A stretch of 64,000 nt of DNA from positions 1,973,501 through 2,037,500 of the forward strand of contig NC_013790.1 of assembly GCF_000024185.1 (NCBI RefSeq). The letters are read 5' to 3'. Position numbers and translations under genes: made by a program. Positions 1 to 8,262 of this stretch are shown here, in pieces. Numbering within the stretch: position 1 is the first letter of the stretch; every line of letters starts with the position of its first letter. The notes under the pieces were generated by a model. It had not been told where the DNA came from. It saw only the letters and a program-made list of their open reading frames with translations, and searched no databases. This DNA comes from Methanobrevibacter ruminantium M1. Lineage in GTDB: Archaea; Methanobacteriota; Methanobacteria; Methanobacteriales; Methanobacteriaceae.

Positions 1-246
1 AATATCCTCATCTGGAATGACAAGCTCAACTTCTCTTTCAACCTCTACAGCAGTTCCTGTAACTTGATAAGTTTCTTGTCCCATTACATTCATAGCACTT
101 ACATCAGCATTAGTAATGATGATTTCCTTATCAGCGCAACGGATAATGACCTCTTCAACATCATCGATGCTTTTCATGTCCATACCCATCTTTTTCATTT
201 GTCTTTCCATCTTTTTAAGTTGTTTAGGATTCATACCAGGTATCAT
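1..246 (-). CDS. nac: Archaeal nascent polypeptide-associated complex protein (NAC), 3' part outside the window
   Basis: Archaeal NAC is a ribosome-associated homodimer that contacts nascent chains in the cytoplasm. The 82 visible codons begin MIPGMNPKQLKKMERQ, the typical Met/Lys-rich amphipathic start of archaeal alpha-NAC, followed from about residue 30 by the NAC beta-barrel strands (VEEVIIRCADKEIII, then a stretch around residues 50-75). The frame runs open to the window edge, so the C-terminal UBA domain expected for the family cannot be seen. The start is the ATG at 246, preceded by a GAGGA Shine-Dalgarno about 6 nt upstream. The identity is secure; completeness is unknown. Confidence 0.9.
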   Translation of the reverse strand, partial: MIPGMNPKQLKKMERQMKKMGMDMKSIDDVEEVIIRCADKEIIITNADVSAMNVMGQETYQVTGTAVEVEREVELVIPDEDI

Positions 247-441
247 ATTATTTCCTCATTGTTTATTTAATAGTTAAATCAGTTTAATTCATTTTTTATG
301 TTTTACTAATCCACTAATTTAATCTGAATCATATTTAATTCTATTTATTAAAATATATAATAATTTTTATTTTTTGAAATTTTCTTATTAAAGGATTGAA
401 AAATAAAATTGGTTTAAGTGAAAAGAAAAAATAAGAACTAA

Positions 442-2442
442 TTAATCCTTAAATCCTTTTCTAGTCTTTATTGCTTGACCTGTATTAAAGTCCAGCATTT
501 CACTATAATTCAAAAGAGCCTTGCCGAATGCCAATAGCTCACCTTGCTCATTTACAATAAGAACTTCATCATTTGATCTGATGTTTTCATCACAGTCTTT
601 TATAAACTTGGCAAATACGCTTTTTCCATCCCTTGCAAATGATTCTACGCTATTGTCAATCATGACCTTATTTCTCATACCTTCAATTGCAGCAAGCCTT
701 TTTGCACCTAATTTAGATAGAATCAAAAAGCTGTCAGAGGCTCTCATATTTACAATAATCTGATTCTTATCATAGACATGTCTAATCTTACCAGTCTTTT
801 TGCTTTTTTCTATCTTGATTTTTCCAGTGAATAATGCATCTCCTGCTCCATTTCCAAACTGGTAATCTGCAATTGCCTTTAACTTCTTAATATCATCTTT
901 TTCGAACTTGATTTCCTCCGGATAATTGTATTCTTCTATATAGTCAAGCTCAAGCTCCTCTAAAACATTAGGATGTATGAGGACATTGTCATAGTCTTCA
1001 GCAAAGTCTATTAAAAAGTCCCTTGCAAATTCAATAGCCATCTTATCACGTATTCTAGGCGCATCTGATTGGCTTAACGGATAAACTTCATCCAATTCAA
1101 GTGGAATGAGACAGAATGGAGTGTCTAAAACCATAAAGTCAGTTTCACCATTCTCTATTTTACACTCTGCATCTTCAGATAATGATTCATCCTTTGCATA
1201 AACAAATAACTCATTGAAGCTGTTTGTTAAATGTTTTGTGTATGGCTTTGTATAAGTTGGCAGGACAACAAGATTTTTCCTCTTATCCATTTCATTTAAT
1301 TTGTTTAAATGCCTTGTCACTTCAGCTCTTTTCAAGGATTCAGGACCTGTATAGAAAAATGCAGACTTCTTGCTTCTTGGGTCGTATTTTTCCAAGTCAA
1401 AGCTATACTCTCCAAGATGCCTAAGACCATCAAGCAACATTGGATGAGCCCTGCAGCGCTCCTCTACAAGTTCCATAAGACTTCCTTCATAAATGGCTTG
1501 GCGAATGAGCCTAAGCTCTGCAAAGCTGACATGGAGATTGTGCTGTGCTATAAGCTGCACCCTTTCCTCCTTATCCATAGCCCTTAAGTCATCAGGAGTG
1601 TACTTACAGCATACCTCACAGGAACATGGCATTTCATTAAGATTTTCAAGCTTTACAGTTCCTCGGGTAGTCAATAGACGGTCTGCTTCAGCATATAGAA
1701 TATAAGCTGCTGAATCAAACAAGTCGCATCCCATTGCAACGCAAAGTGCAAATATCATAGGATGTCCAGCCCCCATCAAGTGGCGTGCCTTTGAGTCTGG
1801 CAAGCATTTGACTGAATGCATCACTGCATCCACAAGATCTCGGTAGTGATACATCTCCATAAGAGGCACAACTGCGCCGATAGGATATAAGTCTGCATCA
1901 AGCTTTGTAAGCTCAGTTGCACAGTATTCTCTCAAATCTGGATAAGTGGAACCTTGAACAACAGAATTTATCTTCATCTCGTAATCATTGTCCTTTACAT
2001 AACTTATTGCCTCTTTTGCACGTTCAATGGTGATTTCGAGGTCTTCTTCAGCCTTTTCTCTATCCACATATGGTCCAGTTGGAATATCTAGTGAAGTTCC
2101 GATATCAGTTCCGATAGCTTCCTGGAACTCAATGACCTCCTTGTTTGTAATGTCTACATCACCATAGACAGATAATTGGAATGAGCCTGAATCTGTCATG
2201 ATAGGACCATCAAAGTTGATTAGCTCATGCAAGCCCACATCCAAAGCCTTTTTACTTAACTCTTCATCCTTATAAATTAAATAAGCATTTGTAATTACAA
2301 TGTCTGCCCCATATTCCTTTACATCAACTGTCTGTTTTCTTGGATGAATAACGGGCATTAGGTTTGGAGTCTTAATCTCTCCATGATTAGTTTTTAAAAC
2401 ACCTACACGTCCTCTCATATCTTTTGCTTTAATTTCAAACAT
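442..2442 (-). CDS. tgtA: tRNA-guanine(15) transglycosylase (archaeosine biosynthesis)
   Basis: TgtA swaps guanine at position 15 of the tRNA D-loop for preQ0, the first tRNA-bound step to archaeosine. The protein has 666 residues, the usual size for the archaeal multidomain form. The N-terminal TIM-barrel carries TDSGSFQL at residues 83-90, with the conserved Asp that binds the base. A zinc site is visible as Cys273, Cys275 and Cys278 with a His shortly after residue 300. The middle holds the archaea-specific C1/C2 domains. A PUA RNA-binding domain occupies roughly residues 575-662 (KVMIDNSVESFARDGKSVFA, then the LLAFGKAL strand). It is a single gene with AT-rich spacers of about 200 bp on both sides. 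No defect seen. Confidence 0.95.
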   Translation of the reverse strand: MFEIKAKDMRGRVGVLKTNHGEIKTPNLMPVIHPRKQTVDVKEYGADIVITNAYLIYKDEELSKKALDVGLHELINFDGPIMTDSGSFQLSVYGDVDITNKEVIEFQEAIGTDIGTSLDIPTGPYVDREKAEEDLEITIERAKEAISYVKDNDYEMKINSVVQGSTYPDLREYCATELTKLDADLYPIGAVVPLMEMYHYRDLVDAVMHSVKCLPDSKARHLMGAGHPMIFALCVAMGCDLFDSAAYILYAEADRLLTTRGTVKLENLNEMPCSCEVCCKYTPDDLRAMDKEERVQLIAQHNLHVSFAELRLIRQAIYEGSLMELVEERCRAHPMLLDGLRHLGEYSFDLEKYDPRSKKSAFFYTGPESLKRAEVTRHLNKLNEMDKRKNLVVLPTYTKPYTKHLTNSFNELFVYAKDESLSEDAECKIENGETDFMVLDTPFCLIPLELDEVYPLSQSDAPRIRDKMAIEFARDFLIDFAEDYDNVLIHPNVLEELELDYIEEYNYPEEIKFEKDDIKKLKAIADYQFGNGAGDALFTGKIKIEKSKKTGKIRHVYDKNQIIVNMRASDSFLILSKLGAKRLAAIEGMRNKVMIDNSVESFARDGKSVFAKFIKDCDENIRSNDEVLIVNEQGELLAFGKALLNYSEMLDFNTGQAIKTRKGFKD

Positions 2443-2669
2443 GATTTTAATTCCTATAAAATATTAGATAAAAATTTTTTTAAAATTATAAAAAAAGTAT
2501 TAAGACTATTTTAAAATAGTTTTTATTTAATAAATATTTAATTAAAGGTTTAAAAAGTTTATTAATTTAAGAAAAAATTAATTAAATTTAAAAAAGTTTA
2601 TTTAATAAATATTTATTTAAAAATATCAATAGCAGACAAAAAACTATAAAATAGCTAATGCAAAATTAG

Positions 2670-4523
2670 CTAATAAACTAAAATATTAGCAGATTTAGAA
2701 ACTGAAGAATAAGTGTCATCACCAGCATACTTTACAGTGAAAGCATAAGTCTTTTTAGAAGACAGGCTCACATTAACACTGGCAATACCTTTTGAATCGG
2801 TTTTTGCTGTATAAACCTTATTATTCACAGTAAAACTAATTGTTTTTCCTTGAATTGGATTGTTTCTTGATGATTTCAATGTTGCTTTAATTACTTTAGA
2901 CTTAGTTGAAGATTTATATTTAAAGTTATTTACTTCCAAATTAGGCTTTTGAGTCTTAACAGTGATTTTTGAAACTGTAAAACTTCCATAAAAGTCATCA
3001 TTACCTAAGAAGCAAATTGCAAAGGTATAAACCATAGAATACTTTAAATTGATTTGCAAGCTTGCCTGGCCATTGGAATCTGTTGTCCTATTATATATTC
3101 TGCCATTGAATCCTATTTTAATATCCTTATTTATCAACGGATTGCCATACTCATCCTTTAAGCTTACATTAAAGTATTCGCCATTTCTGCCATCGAGATT
3201 AGCATCAATGGCAGATGTAACCATATCCTCGGAAGCAATAGATGTTGAAAATCTCTTAAATTCCAAATCTCCATAGCAATCCTCTCCAAGGCTTGCATTA
3301 TTGTTTTCAAATCTTAAGTCATTAATATAATTCAATCTATTGAGAGAATTAATGGCCCCTCCAATGTTCGCTGAAGAATTAATAAAAACAGAGCCCTTGA
3401 CTAAATTATTAGTCCCTGTAAATAAAATTGATCCTCCTTTTTGATCAGCTGAATTATTAATGAAAGTGGAATTGCTAATCAATCCATTAGAACCGCACCA
3501 TGAAATGGACCCTCCATTATTTGCAGAGTTGCCAATGAATTTAGAGTTAATCACTTGCCTATTCATAGCGCAAGCTGCAAGGGCGCCACCAGAATCTGCA
3601 GAGTTGTTAATGAAAATGGAATTTATAATCCACATAGCTGAAGAACCTCCGAAATAGATTGCTCCACCTTCCTTTCCATGGTTATTGATGAACTCTGAAT
3701 TATTGATGGTTAAATTTTCTCCTAAAGCAAATATTGCTCCCCCATTAGCTCCAGAATAACTGTTTTTAAAAATGGAATCGCTTATTTTCCCATAGGATCC
3801 TTTCCAAAGAATAGAGGCGCCATAACTTTTCTCATCACCGCTATTGTTAATAAAACTGCAATTAACGATAGTTCCGTTGCTCCCCTGCCAGTTAACTGTT
3901 CCTTGATAAGGCCCATTATCACTTTCGTTCCTTGATTTCCCATTGATGAAAGTTAGATTCTTAAGGTTCACCCCATCTGCTTCAACAAGAAAAATCTTTG
4001 ATATGTTTTTAGCATCCAAAACAGCATTTGGACTTCCAATGATAGTTAATGTCTTATTTATTACAATAACTGAGCCAGTAGTTGTAAAAGTGCCATTGAG
4101 GATTATATCATCCCCATCAGCAGCATGGTTAATGGCAGATTGAATATCTTCAAAGCTGCCTCCATTCAAGTTATATGAAGAAGTTAAAACGGATTTGAAT
4201 CTGGATAAAGTAAAATCATTACCATATGTATTGGAACTGGACTTGGAATTTGAATTAGAAGATAAATTTAAATTAGGATAAGAATTACTATCATAATCTA
4301 AATTAAAATCCGGATTATCATTTAAATCAAAATTTAAATTATTATTTTCATCGCTAAGACTAATATCATCAGATCCACCTAAAATAATACCATCAGAACC
4401 ATCTGAAATAAGAGTATCACAACAAGAATCAGACAAATCCACAGCAGAAATAGTAGAAAAACCAATGAAAGATAAACTGATTATTATAATAAATAATAAA
4501 ACTCTAAATGAATTAATTTTCAA
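2670..4523 (-). CDS. Secreted adhesin-like protein: Pmp-type beta-helix plus two Ig-like domains
   Basis: Likely a cell-surface or secreted protein of the adhesin-like class that is abundant in Methanobrevibacter. Residues 1-28 form a signal peptide (a hydrophobic LLFIIIISLSFIGFS core). Residues 29-105 are an Asp/Asn/Ser-rich linker. Residues 120-415 form a right-handed beta-helix with repeated units of the type NSxFINNSAxxGGAI (Chlamydia Pmp-like repeats). About residues 430-520 and 525-617 are two Ig-like domains, each with the NGxAS/KGIAS strand motif. No C-terminal membrane anchor or pseudomurein-binding repeat is seen, so the mode of attachment is unknown. The initiation codon is TTG at 4523, 6 nt after a GGGGGTTGTG stretch; the 5' end is tandemly duplicated just upstream. 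Ligand unknown. Confidence 0.85.
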   Translation of the reverse strand: MKINSFRVLLFIIIISLSFIGFSTISAVDLSDSCCDTLISDGSDGIILGGSDDISLSDENNNLNFDLNDNPDFNLDYDSNSYPNLNLSSNSNSKSSSNTYGNDFTLSRFKSVLTSSYNLNGGSFEDIQSAINHAADGDDIILNGTFTTTGSVIVINKTLTIIGSPNAVLDAKNISKIFLVEADGVNLKNLTFINGKSRNESDNGPYQGTVNWQGSNGTIVNCSFINNSGDEKSYGASILWKGSYGKISDSIFKNSYSGANGGAIFALGENLTINNSEFINNHGKEGGAIYFGGSSAMWIINSIFINNSADSGGALAACAMNRQVINSKFIGNSANNGGSISWCGSNGLISNSTFINNSADQKGGSILFTGTNNLVKGSVFINSSANIGGAINSLNRLNYINDLRFENNNASLGEDCYGDLEFKRFSTSIASEDMVTSAIDANLDGRNGEYFNVSLKDEYGNPLINKDIKIGFNGRIYNRTTDSNGQASLQINLKYSMVYTFAICFLGNDDFYGSFTVSKITVKTQKPNLEVNNFKYKSSTKSKVIKATLKSSRNNPIQGKTISFTVNNKVYTAKTDSKGIASVNVSLSSKKTYAFTVKYAGDDTYSSVSKSANILVY

Positions 4524-4592
4524 AATTACACAACCCCCATTTTTTTATAAAAAAAATAATAAAACTCTAAAAGAATTAATTTTTAATTTCAC
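4492..4592. repeat. 63-bp tandem duplication of the adhesin gene's 5' end
   Basis: The segment covering the first codons of the adhesin gene (4492-4524) recurs 63 bp further upstream (4555-4592) with a few substitutions. Read on the minus strand, the outer copy gives a GTG-started mini-frame encoding about KLKINSFRVLLFFL before a stop, nearly the same as the true N-terminus. The duplication therefore leaves an upstream open reading frame ahead of the TTG start. Confidence 0.8.
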
Positions 4593-4673
4593 ACCAAACC
4601 TATATCTTTTAATCAAGCCAACTTTAAGCACCATAACTTTAAAAACCTAAAATCCAAGAAAATTAAAGAAGAA

Positions 4674-5897
4674 TTAAAAAATTACTTTATTGTTTTTAAT
4701 CTCATCCAATCGTTTAGCCATTTCAATAACACGAGTTCTTGAATTGTTATCTTCTGCATAATCCTCACTATAGTTTTCCTCAGGCCCCACAAGATAAAAA
4801 GCTTCCTCTGATAATACTCCGGGAATGTTCATTTTTCTAAGGTTTCGCTCAACTCTTCTCTTCAATGGCTCATCATCCATCTCCTGTGCTAGGAATATAG
4901 GTGTCTTTACCGCTGAAGATATTTTAGTGTTATGCCGCGCATTATGGCGCTCCTCAGTTCTGTTGTCTAATATTTCCTTTGATGATAGGTTTAGATTTGG
5001 ATCCCTGAATGGAATCCCCACATCAGATAATGCCATCTTTATCTCATCATTCTTTGGAAGGGACTTGGTCAAATTTTTTGGAGAGGGTGATGCCAATGTT
5101 CCTCCTTGAAACCGTCCGAAGATTGGGCCTAATGATACATAAAAATCTGCTTCAATAAATGCCATCCTTACAGGCGCTGATGAAGTATATGTACAGACTA
5201 TTCCATTATCTTTAATAACCCTTCTAAATTCCCTAAAAAAGTCCACGGATACTAACTCGGGCGCCATATTTTGACTAAAAGGATCCAAAAATATGGCATC
5301 ATAGACATTGTCCTCCAGTTTTTGTATGACTTTCCTTGCATCGTCAATGAATATATTTAAATTTATATTATCTGGTATGCTTTCTTCCTCTAAGGAGAGT
5401 GATGCATAATCTTCCGCTATAAGGGCATCCTCTATTGCCTTTTTTGTAATGTCATGTGCCTTTATAGGAGATGGAACCATCAATCCTGCTGCAAGGGTTG
5501 GCTTGGATATTTCCAGAAGGTCTATCTGGAGGTTTGCATCTTCGGTTGAATTTTTCATAAAATCGTCAATTGCTGCAGAAGTATTGTATCCTAGCCCTGC
5601 ACAAATGTCTAAGATAGCAATGTCCTGGCTGTAATCCAGTTTCAATGGCTTTATGAACTTTTCAAATGATTCGCTTATGGCTCCAGTAGAGGTGTGGAGT
5701 GTTTCCACCTTGTTATTGATTTCTTTTGATTTGATGCTGTATGACCCATCATCTGTCTTTACAAAGTATTCCTTATGACCTTTAAATATGGAGTTTCTAT
5801 ACACAGGGTCATTGTATTTTCTTTCATTTTCGAAAGCTTCATTTATTAAGTCATATATTGTATCATCAATCACTGTAGCTTCTTCGATATAAGTCAT
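4674..5897 (-). CDS. MnmC-like SAM-dependent methyltransferase (COG4121 type)
   Basis: Class I SAM methyltransferase resembling the methyltransferase half of MnmC, the enzyme that finishes 5-methylaminomethyl groups on wobble uridine; the archaeal substrate is uncertain. Residues 95-115 carry the SAM-binding motif I (LDICAGLGYNTSAAID). About residues 195-215 carry the catalytic-loop DAIFLDPFSQNMAPELVS, typical of this family (DAxFxDPF...PELW). GRFQGGTLASP follows. The 407 residues exceed a bare methyltransferase domain: an N-terminal region of about 90 residues and a basic C-terminal tail of about 90 residues are extra. No FAD oxidase domain is present. Start ATG at 5897 follows AAGTGAT. Stand-alone gene between the adhesin gene and the helical/PIN cassette. 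Confidence 0.8.
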   Translation of the reverse strand: MTYIEEATVIDDTIYDLINEAFENERKYNDPVYRNSIFKGHKEYFVKTDDGSYSIKSKEINNKVETLHTSTGAISESFEKFIKPLKLDYSQDIAILDICAGLGYNTSAAIDDFMKNSTEDANLQIDLLEISKPTLAAGLMVPSPIKAHDITKKAIEDALIAEDYASLSLEEESIPDNINLNIFIDDARKVIQKLEDNVYDAIFLDPFSQNMAPELVSVDFFREFRRVIKDNGIVCTYTSSAPVRMAFIEADFYVSLGPIFGRFQGGTLASPSPKNLTKSLPKNDEIKMALSDVGIPFRDPNLNLSSKEILDNRTEERHNARHNTKISSAVKTPIFLAQEMDDEPLKRRVERNLRKMNIPGVLSEEAFYLVGPEENYSEDYAEDNNSRTRVIEMAKRLDEIKNNKVIF

Positions 5898-5983
5898 TTA
5901 ATCACTTGATATAAATAATTTTTTAATTAATCATATCAATATTAGTTTAACTAGATATTTAATTTTAATCTATATTGAGAAAT

Positions 5984-6457
5984 CTAATTTACAAAAATAT
6001 ATGATACTTCATTTATCAAAGCATCGAATCTTCCATCTTTTTCATAGACATTCAAATAGAAATATTCCCTAAATTCCCTCAAATACAATGTGAAATCATC
6101 AAATTTTGTTTGATACTCTTCTTGAGATATTCCACCATCCAAATAATTGAATTTTAACAAGATTAAAAGATTAAATTTAGAGAAGGAGTCAAATACTCTT
6201 AAACAATCTTCACGGTTTATAGATTCAATATTCTCTAAGACATAATAAATCATCTTTTTGATTTTAAGAAATGTGTAATATTCTCTTTCAAATTCTTCAG
6301 ATTCGTCTAGAATATCAGCCATACAAATCAATCTGCCATTTATGGAAGAAATAAAATCATGATAATCCTTTTCATCTTTTCTTGAGTAAATTGAACTTAA
6401 TGCATTAGAAATATAATTGAAAAGATTATCCAATTTCTCTTTGATTTTTACGTCCAT
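5984..6457 (-). CDS. Helical protein, paralogue of the PIN-companion family (copy A2)
   Basis: Function not recognised. The 157-residue protein is rich in Lys, Glu, Phe and Tyr and looks all-helical, with no signal peptide, membrane segment or DNA-binding motif. It is clearly a paralogue of the protein encoded at 7208-7729. Both begin MDVKIKE and share the pattern FxxFLxI(R/K)(R/K)MxxYVL, FDSxxKF, a Leu-rich KFNYLDGG/KLSFLEG segment, and a C-terminal YxYLN(V/I)Y..GxFD block. It is third in a minus-strand run after that paralogue and the PIN gene; an 82-bp gap follows the PIN gene. I chose ATG 6457 because the paralogue aligns from MDVKIKE; a TTG 9 nt upstream is the alternative. An antitoxin-like or immunity role is inference from context only. 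Confidence 0.7.
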   Translation of the reverse strand: MDVKIKEKLDNLFNYISNALSSIYSRKDEKDYHDFISSINGRLICMADILDESEEFEREYYTFLKIKKMIYYVLENIESINREDCLRVFDSFSKFNLLILLKFNYLDGGISQEEYQTKFDDFTLYLREFREYFYLNVYEKDGRFDALINEVSYIFVN

Positions 6458-6539
6458 TATTTTCAACTCTTTTAATATAATTTTAAAACATTCTTCTGTT
6501 AAATCCCGGGAATAAATTATTTTATTGGTTAAACCTACT

Positions 6540-7192
6540 TTAATTCAATAATTTATATTTGTCAATATTTAATTTGGAAAAAGATTTGACAGCATTATAA
6601 AATTCTTCATCAACAGTCACAAATATTGTAAACTGATCTTTTGCAAAATCATGAGCATCTAAAATAATTTTACGATCCTCCTCATGAATGCCTAAATTTT
6701 CTAAAGAATGCCATAAATCACAATATTTTCTAAAATTATTTAAACCGCAATTATAAAGTTGTAGTTTATTTAACAAATAATCTTTATTTATTTCGAATTT
6801 CGAAGGAACTTCATTTGAGCATTTGACAAAACAGGAAAGGAATTCCGATTTTTCTTTAAAAAGTCCAAAAAGTATTTCTTCCCAAAAAAAATTAATCAAA
6901 TTTATTTTTTTATCCATATCCAGATTATATCACTTGTTTGTGACAATACAAATTGTTCAAAAGAACATTTATTAAGAAATATGCGATTATTATTTTCTAA
7001 AGCTAGAATAATTTCATCAAAAAAATATTCAAATGATGTGAAAATAGATTTATATTTTCGCTTATATTCCTCACAAACATTGTTTGAGCAGTAGAATTCA
7101 GTGGAATTTACAATAAAATCGTCAACTGTTTTAAAATACTTATCTGGGAAAAATGTATATGCAATCGCAATATTTGTATCAATAAAATCCAT
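6540..7192 (-). pseudogene. PIN-domain nuclease-like protein, frame interrupted by a -1 shift at an A7 run
   Basis: Two overlapping frames make one 217-residue PIN-like protein. The first (7192 to 6902) holds the N-terminal Asp motif MDFIDTNIAI and an acidic CEEYKRK helix at about residues 40-46. The second (6917 to 6540) holds IILDAHDFAKDQ and IFVTVDEEFY, the last two acidic motifs of the PIN fold. The join lies in a run of seven A on the coding strand (6905-6911); one extra A, or a -1 ribosomal slip there, restores a single frame. The same layout occurs in the intact gene at 21759-22442. Start ATG 7192 follows GGGAGG. It lies 15 bp after the helical companion gene. PIN proteins are metal-dependent RNases; the target is unknown. 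It could be a real inactivation, a sequencing error, or recoding. Confidence 0.7.
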
Positions 7193-7207
7193 TATATACC
7201 TCCCATA

Positions 7208-7729
7208 CTAATCAAGTATAATTTGAGATATTCTAGGTATAACATCATCAAATTCGCCAGTTCTTTGATATATATTTAAATAATATTCCGTTTTTACTTC
7301 ATCCAAATATGTATCAAATTTATTAAAATAACTTAAATATGATGATTTGGAATAAATACCTTCTAAAAAGCTAAGTTTGATTCTTAATAATTCAAAAAAT
7401 TTAAATAATGAATCAAATATGACAGATCTTTTAGAAGAGCATAGAGAACCATAATTGTCTAAAACATAATTTAACATTCTTCTAATTACTAGAAAAAAAG
7501 AAAATTCTTTTTGAAATTCTTTTAATTCTTTTAAAAACATAGCAAAATCCAACAAATATTCTTTCATTGAAGAAATTAACTCTAAAGATTTCTCTTCATC
7601 ATTTTTGTTATTTAATGATGTTAATGTGTTTGAAATATTATTAAGAAAATTCTTCAATATCTCTTTGATTTTTACGTCCATTTTGATTTCAATCCTTGGT
7701 AAAGTGATTTTTTCATTGATATTGTACAT
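7208..7729 (-). CDS. Helical companion protein of the PIN gene (copy A1)
   Basis: Function not recognised. The 173 residues are predicted all-helical and charged, with no signal peptide or membrane span. It is a paralogue of the 157-residue product of 5984-6457 and more distantly resembles the 193-residue protein at 21167-21748: an N-terminal IKEILKNFLNNIS helix, a central block around FFLVIRRMLNYVLDN, then FDSLFKFFELLRIK and FDTYLDEVKTEYYL. Start ATG 7729 has a strong GAGGGTGAT ribosome site; a second in-frame ATG 48 nt downstream (MDVKIKE) matches the start of the paralogue. The PIN gene begins 15 bp after its stop, so the two are probably co-translated. By position it could be the partner or regulator of the nuclease (inference). 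Confidence 0.75.
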   Translation of the reverse strand: MYNINEKITLPRIEIKMDVKIKEILKNFLNNISNTLTSLNNKNDEEKSLELISSMKEYLLDFAMFLKELKEFQKEFSFFLVIRRMLNYVLDNYGSLCSSKRSVIFDSLFKFFELLRIKLSFLEGIYSKSSYLSYFNKFDTYLDEVKTEYYLNIYQRTGEFDDVIPRISQIILD

Positions 7730-7887
7730 TTTATCACCCTCTTTAACATAAAAAATTCACCCATAATTTTTTTTAGTTTCTAATAATCCAATAATTCTTG
7801 TCCTAAAAAGAATTATCTGAAATTCACCATCTCGTTTTTGCAAATAAATATTTGTCTTAAAAATAAATAAAGCTATTTGAAATGCGA

Positions 7888-8039
7888 TAAAATGATTTTG
7901 TGCAAAAATGCAAAGGTGAATTTATGAAAAAAATGATTTTATGAAAAAATGAAACTGTGAAAAAATGATTCTGTGACATTGTGATTTTGTGATTTTGTGA
8001 TTTTGTGATTTTGTGCAAAAATGCAAAAATGCAAAAGGG
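7888..8039. repeat. Degenerate GATTTTGT / GCAAAAAT octamer array
   Basis: About 150 bp built from short units such as GATTTTGT (four in a row near 7979-8013) and GCAAAAAT, mixed with variants such as GAAAAAAT. The same vocabulary appears in spacers at 10687-10750, 12876-12925 and, on the other strand, 60026-60111. An open frame across it on the minus strand is low-complexity and is not treated as a gene. Confidence 0.7.
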
Positions 8040-8082
8040 CGTTGGAAAAAAAGAGGTGCTTATTTTAAAACCGAGATCTATT

Positions 8083-8130
8083 GGCAAGCTTTTTTTGCCT
8101 TCGGCGAAAAAACCTTGACCAAAATTTTTT
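8083..8130. repeat. Conserved hairpin repeat (copy 1)
   Basis: Stem-loop of the form CAAG-c-TTTTTTTGCC, loop TTC, GGCGAAAAAA-c-CTTG (8085-8117), followed by ACCAAAATT. A second copy with the same outer arms but a different loop lies at 31361-31404 directly after a DUF4013 gene. The T-rich tail fits an intrinsic terminator for the glycyl-radical-like gene, which ends at 8263 reading toward it, but the conserved primary sequence in both arms points to a dispersed repeat. Confidence 0.7.
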
Positions 8131-8262
8131 TAAATGCTTGTGAGAACTAGGAATTAAAAAAAAAACAAGTGAACAATGGAAAATAAGTAAAAAAAGTAAA
8201 ATAAAAATTAGTAGATGAGTGAAATTAAAAAAAGTGTGAAGGAAATAAGGGAATAGCCGATG

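Larger units (their letters stand above)
7730..8262. other. Non-coding spacer with simple repeats and a hairpin element
   Basis: This spacer separates the PIN cassette from the glycyl-radical-like gene. It holds a degenerate octamer array (7888-8039) and a stem-loop repeat (8083-8130), both listed separately. The rest is A/T-rich, with no frame I would call a gene. Confidence 0.6.

Noticed and set aside
1224..1705. Three + strand frames opposite tgtA
   Set aside because: They lie antisense to a well-conserved gene and have no family pattern; the same holds for the other antisense frames, for instance those opposite aroC, hypE and the large DHH gene.
7857..8087. 76-codon frame on the minus strand over the octamer array
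   Set aside because: The product simply translates GATTTTGT/GCAAAAAT repeats; low complexity and no start context.
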